A stretch of 64,000 nt of DNA from Strix aluco (lineage: Eukaryota; Chordata; Aves; Strigiformes; Strigidae). The notes beneath the pieces are model-generated. The model worked only from the letters and a program-made list of their open reading frames with translations, had not been told where the DNA came from and ran no database searches. Shown piece after piece: positions 14,068-25,400 of this stretch. How positions within the stretch are numbered: the stretch's first letter is position 1; each line of letters starts with the position of its first letter. The position numbers and the translations under genes are program-made. Where the stretch lies: the NCBI RefSeq assembly GCF_031877795.1, contig NC_133971.1, positions 9,277,973 through 9,341,972 on the forward strand, read 5' to 3'.

Positions 14068-14607
14068 TGTTATAAGTAAATTCTCAAATTGATGTGAGAC
14101 AGGGCCAATAAAAATTCCAATTGTTTATTTAGCAAGCGGCAACAAGCAAAACAGCGCTGGGCGGCCGGGGAGTTCAACTCTGCCAACGGCGTGCGCACAC
14201 TTCCCAAAAGTCTTTCTTTTTATATCCTCCGTCTTCCGGTATCTGTGTTTCGTCAAAGGGTGTATTCTGCGTCTGCACACCTTGTTGCTAGGGGGTTGTT
14301 TTCCACCTTCTGGTGGTCGTGGGGATGAAGGCTCTGCGTCTTCCTCGCGTCACGAATTCCTCGTATCTCCTGCTTTCCTGAGAGTAGTCTCACAAAGCTT
14401 TTGTTTATACCTTATAAGGTAACACAGAGTACAGACACTTCCCCTTTGCCCTTCTCAACCCCCCTCCTTTTCCCTCCTTTCAGTCTTTTGCACAGTAGAA
14501 GTCCTTGCTTCAGTATTTTAACTTAGATAAGCACTTATAGTCTGTTAGTCGTTACACAATGTAATAGTTAAGATTAAGTTTAGGCTTACATAGTTTATGG
14601 AATAACA
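14068..14607 (-). mobile_element. Solo-type LTR, first of an inverted pair
   Basis: A 540-bp LTR in minus orientation, with TGTTAT...ATAACA ends. It is the reverse complement, with visible divergence, of the element at 14684-15204. The two share the CpG-rich block with the GGCGGCCGGGGAG-type sequence, a terminal AT-rich block and the same ends. By eye about one base in eleven differs over an 80-bp stretch, so the copies are old. The family is an avian endogenous retrovirus that I cannot assign further. Confidence 0.85.
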
Positions 14608-14683
14608 TAGCACAAACTTCCTGTGATAGACAGTAAACTGTTTGTTCATCAAATTCCATCAAAGATACTGGGAGCTCGTGACA
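14608..14683 (+). repeat. 76-bp spacer between the inverted LTRs
   Basis: The spacer separates the two oppositely oriented LTRs. Bases 14620-14671 reappear as a reverse complement immediately outside the second LTR (15205-15256). The mirrored segment may be a remnant of the element's interior or of the old flank. Confidence 0.8.
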
Positions 14684-15204
14684 TGTTATTCCATAAACTA
14701 TGTAAGCCTAAGCTTAAACTTAACTATTACATTGTGTAACGACTAACTGACTGCAAGTGCTTATCTAAGTTGAAATGCTGAAGCAAGGACTCCTATTGTG
14801 CAAAAGATTGAAAAGAGGGAGAAGGGAAGAAAGACAAAGGGGAGAAAGACAAAGGGAAGAAGGACAAAGGGGTAATGTCTATACTCTGTAAGATATAAAC
14901 AAAAGCTTTGCGAGCCACTCTCAGGAAAGCAGGAAATACGAGGAATTGGACGCGAGGAAGACCCGGATAGAGCGACCCCCTAGCTGCAAAGTGCGCGGAC
15001 GCCGGGTACACCTCTCAGAGAGACCCGATACCGGAAGGCGGAGGATATAAAAGAGACGGACCCTCGGGAAGTGAGTGCGTGCCGTTGTGGAGCAAGGACT
15101 CCCCGGCCGCCCAGCGCTGTTTTGCTTGTTGCCGCTTGCTAAGTAAACAATTGAAATTTTGATTGGCTCTGACTCACATCAATTTGAGAAATCTACTTAT
15201 AACA
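14684..15204 (+). mobile_element. Solo-type LTR, second of an inverted pair
   Basis: A 521-bp LTR in plus orientation, TGTTATTCC at its start and TTATAACA at its end, forming an inverted repeat with the LTR at 14068-14607. No short target duplication flanks either LTR alone, which fits rearrangement after insertion. It is a retroviral fossil without an adjoining gag, pol or env region. Confidence 0.85.
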
Positions 15205-15256
15205 CTTCCAGTATCTTTGACGGAATTTGATGAATAAACAGTTTACTGTCTATCAC
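15205..15256 (-). repeat. Mirrored copy of the inter-LTR spacer
   Basis: About 52 bases directly after the second LTR are the near-perfect reverse complement of 14620-14671. Read outward from each LTR, the order is therefore the same sequence on one side of each LTR, as expected if two halves of one LTR element were joined head to head. Confidence 0.75.
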
Positions 15257-16827
15257 AGGGAATTTTGATTGTAACTAATTTGATGTTGAGGTTAACTCGC
15301 AGACATTTCTGAAGGGAAGACACTAAGTAAAATGTGTGTCAACATCTTTGTACCATTTAGGTCATAAAGACATAAGAAGAGGTAGAAAGCTAAAGAAATT
15401 AAATGTATGCCTCCTCCATGTCAAGTGAGGACCTCTAACAAATTACTCAAAACAATTCTGTCAGGCCCCTGTGACTCCTCTTCCCCAAATGCTTGAACAA
15501 GACTGATAATTAAAAGCATAAGGTCTCACCCGGCAACAATTCAGCATAACAGGCACATATACAATGCTGCTTTCACCATTAGAAAAAAATGACAAGTTTT
15601 AAAAGCCTTTCAGGATTTCTTGGATTAGACTTGGAGGAGGCAATTAAGAAAAAAGTCAGTTTTCCAAATACCATTGACGAAAAAAGCTCTTTCTGGAGTC
15701 CAAAAGGATACAGCACTTTTTTTTTTTTTTTTTTTTTTCCAGCATCTGGGAGATGAGCCCTCATCCCTAAGGTCAGTCTGGTACAGGGTTGCAAAACCAG
15801 AGAACAACTTGATTACCATGCTATATAGCACATTTATTTTAGTTTCACAGATGCCTAATTATCAGCACAAAGTGGACTGCACCCTTTTGGATTATTTATT
15901 GTAGTAAAAAAACCTACCGTATTAACTATCCTAATGGCAAGTAAAAACAAACCATAAAACTTCGCTTGGCAGAAGTTTATGAGAAACTGTAAACCAAATC
16001 CTTACAAAATACACTACTCCCTGCAATGCGACATTTACAACACTACCTAATCATTACATCAGCCTGAACGTATGTTTTATAAACCCAACAAACAAAATTA
16101 TTTTGCCCTAACCTGCTGAGGGAAAAACAGTGAGAAATTAAGTCTCCTATTTTGGACCTTGAAATTATATTCAGATTGTCTAGAAAAATGAGACCTGGCT
16201 GAAGTTAAGGCACCGTCTTCTGCTCCTGAGCCACAGGATGACTTAAACAAAAGCTTTCTGTATAACCCTCAACAGTGAGTCTTATTGTGCCTCAGTTTCC
16301 CTACTGCAAAAGAAGGAAAATGACAGGAACCAGTTTCCCTGGGGGGAAGTAGAGCCTGGGAAGTCTCACACACAGTGACAGGAAGATGAGGAGAGGCACA
16401 TTTGAGATAGATGTAGACAGAGAAAACCTGAAAGTTTCCATCCTGGTCATCACTCCTAAAGATGTTCAACGCTGGACACCAAGGACAGCAAAGCTTCGAG
16501 CAAAAGCCCAGGTACAGGCAGGAAGGCCACAAGGCTGTGCCGAGTCTCAAGGGCAGCCAGAGCCTGCAGGTCACTTGACTGAGTTCTAGCTATGCAGGGA
16601 GAGCTCTGCAGCTATACTGAAAGCCAGCACCTGCATCTGGCTGTCCCTCAGGCAGTCTTCAAGGTAAACTTTAATTAAAGATGTGGATAACAGCAAGGAG
16701 CGCCACTGCTGAAAAAATGCTTGTGAATTCTTAATAAGAGTTATATGCTATTTCAAGACGAGCATGACACGACGCACTTTCAAAAGCATAGGTGGATCCT
16801 GCCTCTTGGCCTCATGAACAAAAGAGG
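15257..16827. other. Non-coding stretch, poly-T tract
   Basis: No gene is recognised. A 22-base T tract (15717-15738) is the main landmark. A minus-strand frame of 101 codons (16269-16574) has no domain I recognise and no splice context. Confidence 0.6.
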
Positions 16828-16832
16828 GTATA

Positions 16833-17655
16833 TGTGGTGGTGCAATTCTTACACACACACCCCCCCCCTTCTTTGTTGAGCTGCTTGGTGCTAGGTGCGA
16901 TTCCACCGAGCTATACAGCAATCTGTGGAGATAAGGACTGACAATGTTAACGAGCCTGGCTCCTGCTCCTCCCGATTGCTTGGAAACAGCTATAACGGCC
17001 CATCAACTCCTAAGGGCCTGGCACACCTGTGCCTGGGATGTGGTCAAATGGGAACAATAACAGAGTCGCACATTAATCAAATTCCTTTGTAACTGCTGGA
17101 AGGCACCAGAAGGTATTTGACAAAAGTCAGTTATCTTGGACCCTATAAACTGCGACCACCAGGGAGACCCTTTGAGCTCTCCTGGATCGCAGTGGGCCTG
17201 TGACCAGCATCTCCCCTGAGCTGGGACGCCTCTCAGGTACCAAACCCTTAAGGTGTCGTTCTCAATTATCGCCCGTTGAGGAATGCCAAGGCATTGTGAG
17301 TATTGCTCTAAACTCGAGAGGGGAAGGGGGGGTGGGGGGGTGGGGTGTGTGTGTGTGTGTGTGTGTGTACGTACCCTTGTTTCTGTGTGTGTGTCCGTTC
17401 TGTGTTGATTCTACTGAATCCAAACACCTTTGTTTCTGTATGTTTGTCCATTTTGTTATGTGCATGCATGTGTATATATATATATAGGTACCGTTAAGTA
17501 AGTTAGTGTGAATCTTGTCATTTTAGAATCTGAATAAGTCGCTTTTCTTTCTTTTAGTATTTCTGAATTATTTTATAATAATAAATTGCTGTTAGTTATT
17601 AATAAACGTAGATTTCTTACTAAATATTACCGTGTCAATACTTTAATCCGCGACA
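16833..17655 (+). mobile_element. Solo LTR, ERVL-like, with 5-bp target duplication
   Basis: An 823-bp element beginning TGTGGTGGTGCAATTC and ending TTAATCCGCGACA, flanked on both sides by the 5-mer GTATA (16828-16832 and 17656-17660). Five-base target duplications and an end of this kind are typical of bird class III (ERVL-type) LTRs. It holds a (GT)n tract at 17345-17368, and an AATAAA near 17601 lies about 50 bases before the end. There is no internal retroviral region, so it is a solo LTR left by recombination between two LTRs. Confidence 0.85.
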
Positions 17656-17660
17656 GTATA

Positions 17661-20600
17661 TCACACCCGTCACCAAAATACAGCCTTCCTCCTTTCCCCA
17701 CATACTGCCAACAAGCCACACCACGAGGCAAGCCACATCCTTTTATGCCCAGACCCAGGTGGTGGTCAGATGCTGGGTAGGCAGAACATCCATCTGTGAC
17801 AGCACTGCAGCCCAAGCTGCAGTGGGCTCAAAAACAACTGGCAAACCAAACACAGGAATTCTCCAGAACGAGCAAGTGCCCCGCCTTGAAAAGAACAGCA
17901 TGTGTCTCATGATCTGGAGTGCACCTTGTGTGCATTAAAAGCCATCAACTGGAAGACACCAACAACTTGCACTCAGTCGACCTGACCCAAGTAAAAGCTA
18001 TCATGATTCCAGATCAAAATACTTTGATGGACACTTTTCCCAACACCATACTCCCTCCCTGCCCAGAGCGGGGCTCCATGAACCTAAAACTCCTCTGACA
18101 CAGGGCTTTGCTTCAGAGCTGCTGAGCAGTGGGGTTGGTGTTAGCTGGTGCACGAGCTACCAGCGCTTTCTGTTCCTTACACACAGTGTCACACCGAAGA
18201 TGGACTTACACACAAGGGGATGTTAAACTCTTTGGAAGGCTTCAAGATGAAGCAAACATTGCCAGTGAGATCACTCATGTAAGGTGAAAAACATAGACTT
18301 TAGTAAGCACTTCAGAGATGCTTTAACAGCAGAGAATATTGGGAATTTAGCATTAGAAAAGTGTCCCCCTATATTTCACTTCCCTTCTCCTCCTTCCTCC
18401 CTCACAATCAGTTTAGGACTAAGATATATATATATATTTATATGCATACAAACATATGTTGATATATGTATGAAATCACACACAAAAAATTTGAACTACC
18501 ACCTACTGCTGCATATGAACCAAGTAATGTATTTTTTTTTTTAATATGACTAAATTTCAAGAGTATTTCTGGCTCCAGTACACATGGTTTAAACGCACTC
18601 GGGAAGATGAAGAAGTAGCAAGAAATGAGTGAGTCAGTGTAAAAGAACTACAAATTGCTTGTCTCTTCATCTGCAGCTGAAGTGCAAGTGCCCCATAAAA
18701 GGACCCTTTCATTGTCCTTTTCCATGCACTTCTATGGGAGGGGAGGAAAATACCTATCAGTACTTGCTTGGAACTTCAGAAATGGATCCAAATGCAGTTA
18801 CAGCTCCTATTCCTAGAGGATACAAAATTTATGAAGTTATTCTTGAACTCATCTCTTCAGATAGTAAACTGCTTTATGAGGAACAAAACAGACTAGAAAA
18901 TTAAATGTTCAGTGACAAACATGAAAAAGACAGAAATAAATGGGATATCTGATTTACAAACAGAACTGTGTATACCCCTGTGAACTCTTTTATTTAAAAT
19001 ATTTTAGGAATCTCTGATCAGATATATGAAAGAAAAGTTTTATAGCTATGTATTTCATATATATAATAAATGTAAGATATATAGATAAGACAGGTAATAG
19101 GTATGCAAGATAGATCTATGTATATCTTGTGTGTGTATATACATATATATGATGAAAAAAAGCAAATTTGTCTCAACTGGAACAAGGTCTACACTAATTT
19201 CTTATTCTAAGAGAACATATTCCAATCAAACCTAAAAGAAATATACAGAAGTGAACACAGCAACAGTCCAAAGACTGGTTTACAAATCCCACTGAAAGGG
19301 TTATAAGTTGTGAACTTCGACAGCTGTTGGAAGTACAAGTCAGAAAAAAGCCTGAAGGTATCAAGGTGGAAGATGCAATGTTGCTTGATGCAGGTTTCTT
19401 GCATCAAACAGTCGTGACCATTGATTCCCATTTATGAGAGAAAACTGGAAACCACAGCGGGAAAGTGTTTATTTTAATTAAGTTTATTCCATTATTCACA
19501 AAATAACTCCTCCCTTCAACACTTACTGATGCTTTGTTGGGAAAGATTTAGATGCCCACCATGATTTCTAATTTTCCATTGTCTTAATGCATCTCTTTGC
19601 ACCACATTACAGCAATTCAATCTCTGTCCTTCATCTCGGCACTGTTCCTGAACTTGTTTCCATTTGGATTATTAAAAAGCCCAGACATAACGCAACTCAG
19701 AACTATTAACTTCCAGCATTATTCACTTTGTTCGGTCCCCATTTATTTTCAGGGTTCTCCTTGAAACCACTTGTAATCTGCCCCAATTGGATTTTGTATA
19801 GCATTTGTAAAAGATGCAGTATCATCATCTAAGAAGTAGAAAGACTGCATTTGCACAGTATGAAGTGATGGAAGACTAGGGAGCACAAACAGAATTCGAA
19901 CACAGATCTCAGTGTTTTATGGAGAAAGCCATCTTAGAGGGTTGTTTCAATTCAGTTGCAAGGATGCAACATTGTACTCTGTTCTCAGGGCTGCTAGCAC
20001 ACTCAAGAGAGGGATATGAAAGGGCTTTGACTGAACCAGACCTCTCAGTTGCAACAGTCATAACCCGTATTTGGCTCAGAATTAGCCTACATGCACAGGG
20101 GATGTTAAGGGGTCAAGACAAGCATGGTATTTTCCCATCCACTGCTGTCTTGCAGATGAAACCTCAGTACTCCATCTTAGCAGCAGCATATTAACAAATC
20201 TGTCAAAGGCTAGATATTAAAACAGATTTTCTTTTAGATCACATTTAGAAACTAATTGTCACCAGAAAAATATTCTTACAGTGATAATGGCATACAGCTA
20301 ATGCCTATTATGAATGAAGACATTTCAAAACCTCCAATGGTTATGTCGGCTGAGTATCTGCTGCAGTACCCCAAACTGAACATTGAGCATCTTAGAGTAC
20401 AGTATTTATAATTTAGTTGTCAAAAAGTATGTATTTAAGCATTTTTGTAATAAATACGGCAATACTCCTCATTGAAGAAAAGATGAAGGTATCAAAAGCA
20501 AAATAACTGTACTAACAATAAGCTTTTCTATTGAAAGTTAAAAATAAATGAGTAGAACATGTTTTCAACCACTGTATGTGCAAGTTCACTTATAAGGAGC

Positions 20601-20690
20601 AGTGACTCTTCCACACTGACGTCTTTTAGATAGATTTTTGGCATCTTTAAAATGATAATAACAAGTTGAAGGGTAAAAAGTCACTCTTAC
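17661..20690. other. Non-coding stretch left of the APP copy
   Basis: AT-rich sequence with short TA-rich tracts (18422-18440, 19050-19150). If the APP copy continued normally, its acidic exon 6 should lie here or further left, reading on the minus strand, with a run of threonine codons. I do not see it. A 91-codon plus-strand frame at 18629-18904 has no recognised domain. Confidence 0.55.
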
Positions 20691-22485
20691 CTTCCATCTG
20701 CATAGTCTGCATCTGCACCTCCCCATCAGACATCTGAATCATCATCTTCAGCATCAGCTGAGTCAAGATTGTCACTTTCCTCCGCTAACGGGCAGCAAAC
20801 AAACTCCACACCATGAAATTCGTCGATTCCACAGGGCAGCAGCATGCCGTAGTCGTGCAAATTCATACTCTTCTCACTACAGGACTACAGAAAATAGAAA
20901 GAAAGCAGTAACAATATTGCCATGGAGGAAACAAACAAACAAACAAAAATCACAGACCTTGAAAAAACATAATGGGCTGCATACTGCCTTAGGAGGTTGA
21001 AGCTGGTGAACTGCATGATCTCTGAATTTTGAAACATGATTTAGAGTGGTCAAGTGTGCATTCACTGTCTGCATTGTAGGCAGCTCCCTATCTGTGTCTG
21101 CATGACCACTGTAAGTGGCAAGCTCTCCCTTCCCCTGCCCTTGATCTTTCCCAGCATACAAACACTTCTCTCTCCCATATATGTGACAACTCCATATCCT
21201 CCTGTCTAAGATCCTCACAGGCTCTGCCTCATAAGCAGAAAACCTTAAGACAGAACAGTAATGTGATGCATTAATCCTGATCCTGATGTACTAATGCTAT
21301 TGAAAAGTTCATTGCAAGATAGATTAACATTTAAAATACCTGTTATACTGGAAACACACTATATCTGGTCTGACACCTCTGCCAGTACAGCACCTTCTAG
21401 CCTTGTTGGGAAAACAGTCAGTTGTGCATAATTATACCTTGAAGATATAGTGATGTAGGACAGAAAGATATAGTGATGTAGGCAGATGAAAAAAGGAAAA
21501 TAGTTCATTGGTGCACAGCGACGATGTTGTTCTCGGCTATGCCGTTCCAAGCTTGCAAGTACTTAAAATAGACTAAAATTTGCCTGCATGAAGGTTGCTG
21601 CCTTAAACACTTCATTTGAGGGGCAACAGTATGATTCAAGCAAGCACTGAAAATTTGAAAATCTGCTGAGCACATTTCGATTTTGATCTCCAGAAGGTGG
21701 GATAACATACAAGCTAAGAGCTTCCAAAACAAATAGCAGCCAGAAAGCTTCTTGAAGCTCATCTTGGTTTTTATTCCTAGAACCTCTCTACATAAGGACA
21801 AAAATGTCCAAAAGGCATTAGCAATTATAATGTTAGGTTTACTTCTGTTTTCAGTAAAGCACTGGTAAATTATTAAAACTCTGTGCTTGACTGCAAAATG
21901 TCTTTGGCTAGTCCTGTGTCCCATCAGCTCTCCTACCCTTTTATGCCAAACTTTATATACTGCATTCTTTGAGGCCTGTTTGATTGTTGTGAAGCACCTG
22001 GCATACCAATGTCCATATTGAGGATGATGATAAAAGCAAAGCCTAGGCATTAGTGATCAGTCTTTAGTTCCAGAGCAGCACTAACACAGGAAGCTGGAAG
22101 AGGCAGAAAACATGGTGGGTGTGTAAGTGGATGTGAAGAAAAAAAGACAAAGTGCTATGAAACAGGGTCAGTGTTCTAAGGTGGACTCTGATGTGCTCAA
22201 CAGAGTGATTCCTATTTCCTACCTTACAAAACAGAACAAAAAGCCATTCACTCAAATATTCATAACTACTGCTTTTTGTTTTCCATGTCACTGTTATATT
22301 TAAACTCATCCTCAGAAGAGTGATACAGCTCTAAAGAAGTGAGGCAGGAAATTTTAAGACAGATGAATATACCTCTTTAGCAACAGTATACCAGTGCAGG
22401 TGAGTTTCACACACATCCATCCTTTCCTGGTGAAGGAACTTGCACTTGTCTGGTACCAGAAGGGCACCACTCTCAAACCCGCTCA
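20691..22485 (-). pseudogene. APP: Amyloid precursor protein gene fragment: exons 4 and 5 with their intron
   Basis: Two minus-strand exons match APP. The first, 22373-22485 (113 bp), encodes [20 protein letters not shown] and continues through VAKE to a GT donor: the end of the growth-factor-like domain into the copper-binding domain. The second, 20691-20884 (194 bp), encodes [19 protein letters not shown] and the acidic [12 protein letters not shown] stretch, ending at GTAAG. Both lengths equal the sizes I recall for human APP exons 4 and 5, and the splice phases match. APP is a type I membrane protein at synapses. This copy looks non-functional: an in-frame TGA replaces the first Trp of the SDVWWGG motif, and several changes fall in positions normally fixed (start of exon 4; the IDKFRG segment reads IDEFHG). 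I find no exon 3 or exon 6. The retained intron shows a DNA-level copy, not a processed one. Confidence 0.9.
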
Positions 22486-25400
22486 CTGAAAGGAGAAAAC
22501 AAAATGAAGAGGGGAAAAAAAAAAGTAGTTCATTTTGCTTCCAGTACCTCATCCTGTTAAACCTTTAGCTAGGCATAGGTCAGCTTTCACGAATGAGTGG
22601 CAGGGTGTGTTTGCAGAGAATGGAACAGTTTCTAAATGGTGCTTCCATTAACACCTTCTTCTAACTTTCCATTTGAAAGTAGCTCGTGTCTTTGATCTCA
22701 GAGATGTATTAGATTATGAAAACTTGAGGATAATATGCTAACTTCCATATACCCAGTGTGTAACTCCCAGGACCCACTGAAGATGTGTGTGGTGCAACAC
22801 GAAGTCAGAAGTTACTGGATGCAGCTCCTGTAAGGGGAGTGCAGAGACAGAGAGGGACAACTGTATTTTGCATCTGAGCAGCAGTTGGGAGAGGGTTAGA
22901 AGTGTTTTGAAATACTAATTTTTTCCACACAAATCAAATCTGACACATTGTTTCAAACAACTCAGAAGTGTTTCTGCTGAATTACAGCACTAACAGCAAC
23001 ACAATTCACTTAGTTATTTTTGTTGATGCAGCCTCTTTATTGCAACCTCGTTTCATCAGCCAGACAAATTCAGGTTAGTTCAGAAGGTTGATGAGCAAGT
23101 GGAGCTCATCAGCCAGGGAACAAGATGATTCATGGATCACCTGAGTCAGATTGAAGTAGGGAAAAAAGGCTCTTTACCAAGGATGTAACTGACCAAAGAG
23201 ATTGTGCTGTTTTCAGCAGTAAAACAAAAATTTACACGCCAATGAATTAAACAATGCTCACAGCTTCAGTACTGATGAATAAGAAGAAACTCCACTGATA
23301 AATAACATAATTTATTAGACTAAAATCACTGTAATTCTGTACAATTCTGGCATTGCAGTTAAATAACCCCAAAACACGTCAAAGATTTTTTTTTTTAACG
23401 GAAAAATTACAGAGTACTTTCGAGAAGTCAATATACTGAACAGACACTGGATTGTGAACGCACATGACTCAGCTGGCATAAATTATCAGCTCCCTGAAGC
23501 ACTGTCTGTAACCTCCAAAAAACTACAGCCTGTGCATGTTAAATGAATGAACCAAGGTGGCCCAGTGGCTGTGTGCATGAATGTAATAACAGGTTAATTA
23601 ATCAAAATGAGATGACTACGTTCACTGTTCAGTAGAGGGTCATCTCAGGGAGCTGACGAAGTGGCCCTTGAGGCTTACAATTAAAAAGTCAGTTTTAAAA
23701 ATAATCAACACCCAATGCATTGGGAGAAAGCAGAGTTCAGCAAATAGATGTATATGCTGTTGCTAATCACCAAGACGTGTATTTCACATAAAATTCCCTC
23801 CTGTATTTCAGTGCTTTTGAGCTGAAGCCTTTAAAAGCCAGTCAGTTTACTAGGAAAAAAAGGATTTTGTTATCTTTATCCTTCAATGACATACTCTAAT
23901 GCCTGCAAATTATTAACAGAAATGCCTTGTAGAGGTGTCCAAAATCAACTTGCAGAAGTAATGAGTTAAAACACTTTCTGGTAACCTAAAATACAAAACC
24001 TACAGCTTCTGTTAGCAAAGTCTCTGATCCCAGTGGTATCACACTCAAATCTCTCATTGAGATTTGAATAAATTTGCACCTTGCTTTTAGCTGTACTTGT
24101 CTTTGTAGGGGACCATCCTGCCACATACCCTAAGTCTCTCAGTACGTAAGTAATTGGTAACTGCTAATGCTTCAATTTAGTCAAGTACATAAGCACTAAG
24201 CAAATACATGGGTGTTCTGCTGAAGACTCACAGACTATGTTGACTTTGCTCTTCTAAGACATATGACTTCATACAGAACTGCAGTTACACTTTTATGGCT
24301 GTTCAAGCATGCAAAACATCCAGAGCAGATTTTATGGCAAACATTTCTATGAAACAAAACAAAACAAAACTAATCCTGGAGTGTGTATCACTCTGGCAAA
24401 CTAGATCCGATTTCAGAAGTTATGCACACAACGATGTGAGCAAGCTTGTGTCATCTAACTTCTATATGCACAGGAGTCCAAATACAAACACACCTGATAA
24501 TCTCTGCATGAAGCTATTCCATTTACCTTAACACCCTGTAATATCGTCAGAATACCGTGTCTGTAAAGTTAGAGGGCAATTAATGGTATATCTCATTGCT
24601 GAAGAAAATAAGCCTACATCATTCTAGCAAAAAGTAACAAGTATGGATGTACCAGAGTTACACCCACCAAATGTGAGATGGAAAGCTGTATGTCCAAAGT
24701 TCTGGGCAATGCAGCCTGGGCTGCAGTGTCATTAACAGTATGTATATGTAATTAATTAACAAAAAAACAGATTTCTGAGTGTCTGATTATATCAACCAAC
24801 TCATATCAAGACACTTAAAGAAATACTAGACATTTGGATACAATTGAAAGTATGATATTAGATTTGACTTTCGGACACAAAATGTGCATCTGCTTTATAA
24901 ATTCAGATTTCTTGAAAATAAGGTAACAGCATCCTCACAGTAACACAAATTCTCATTTCAAATGAGGCTCCATTTTGCAACCAGTTGCTGAATTTTACAG
25001 AAACAAACAATCCATTGGAACAAGCTCCCCTCTAGTTTTCAGAAGGAAAGAAGGAGCTGGAAAGAAGGGTGGTTGTACAATGTAACACCCCAGTATATAG
25101 AATTATAATCAATTATTTAGGGTTGTGAAAACCTGGGCAATAACAATCACTTGCAACTTTGCATGTGATTCCTATTGCCTTCAATTCAGTTTTTTATTAC
25201 AAATAAAATTTAATTCTGCCCATTATTCACACATACACAGAGCTCATGCCCTGGAAACTTTTTTCATTAATTTCATTGTAATTATGACTGAATTTTAAAT
25301 GCAAAGCTTTTGTTCTATTTTCGTTGTCTTAAAAATTAATGTTCAAGTAGCAGTTTGATGAACTAAATTGAATTCACTTGACAACCACAATGTTTATTTG

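Noticed and set aside
17200-17487. 95-codon plus-strand frame with cysteine-valine runs
   Set aside because: It is the (GT)n microsatellite inside the ERVL-like solo LTR.
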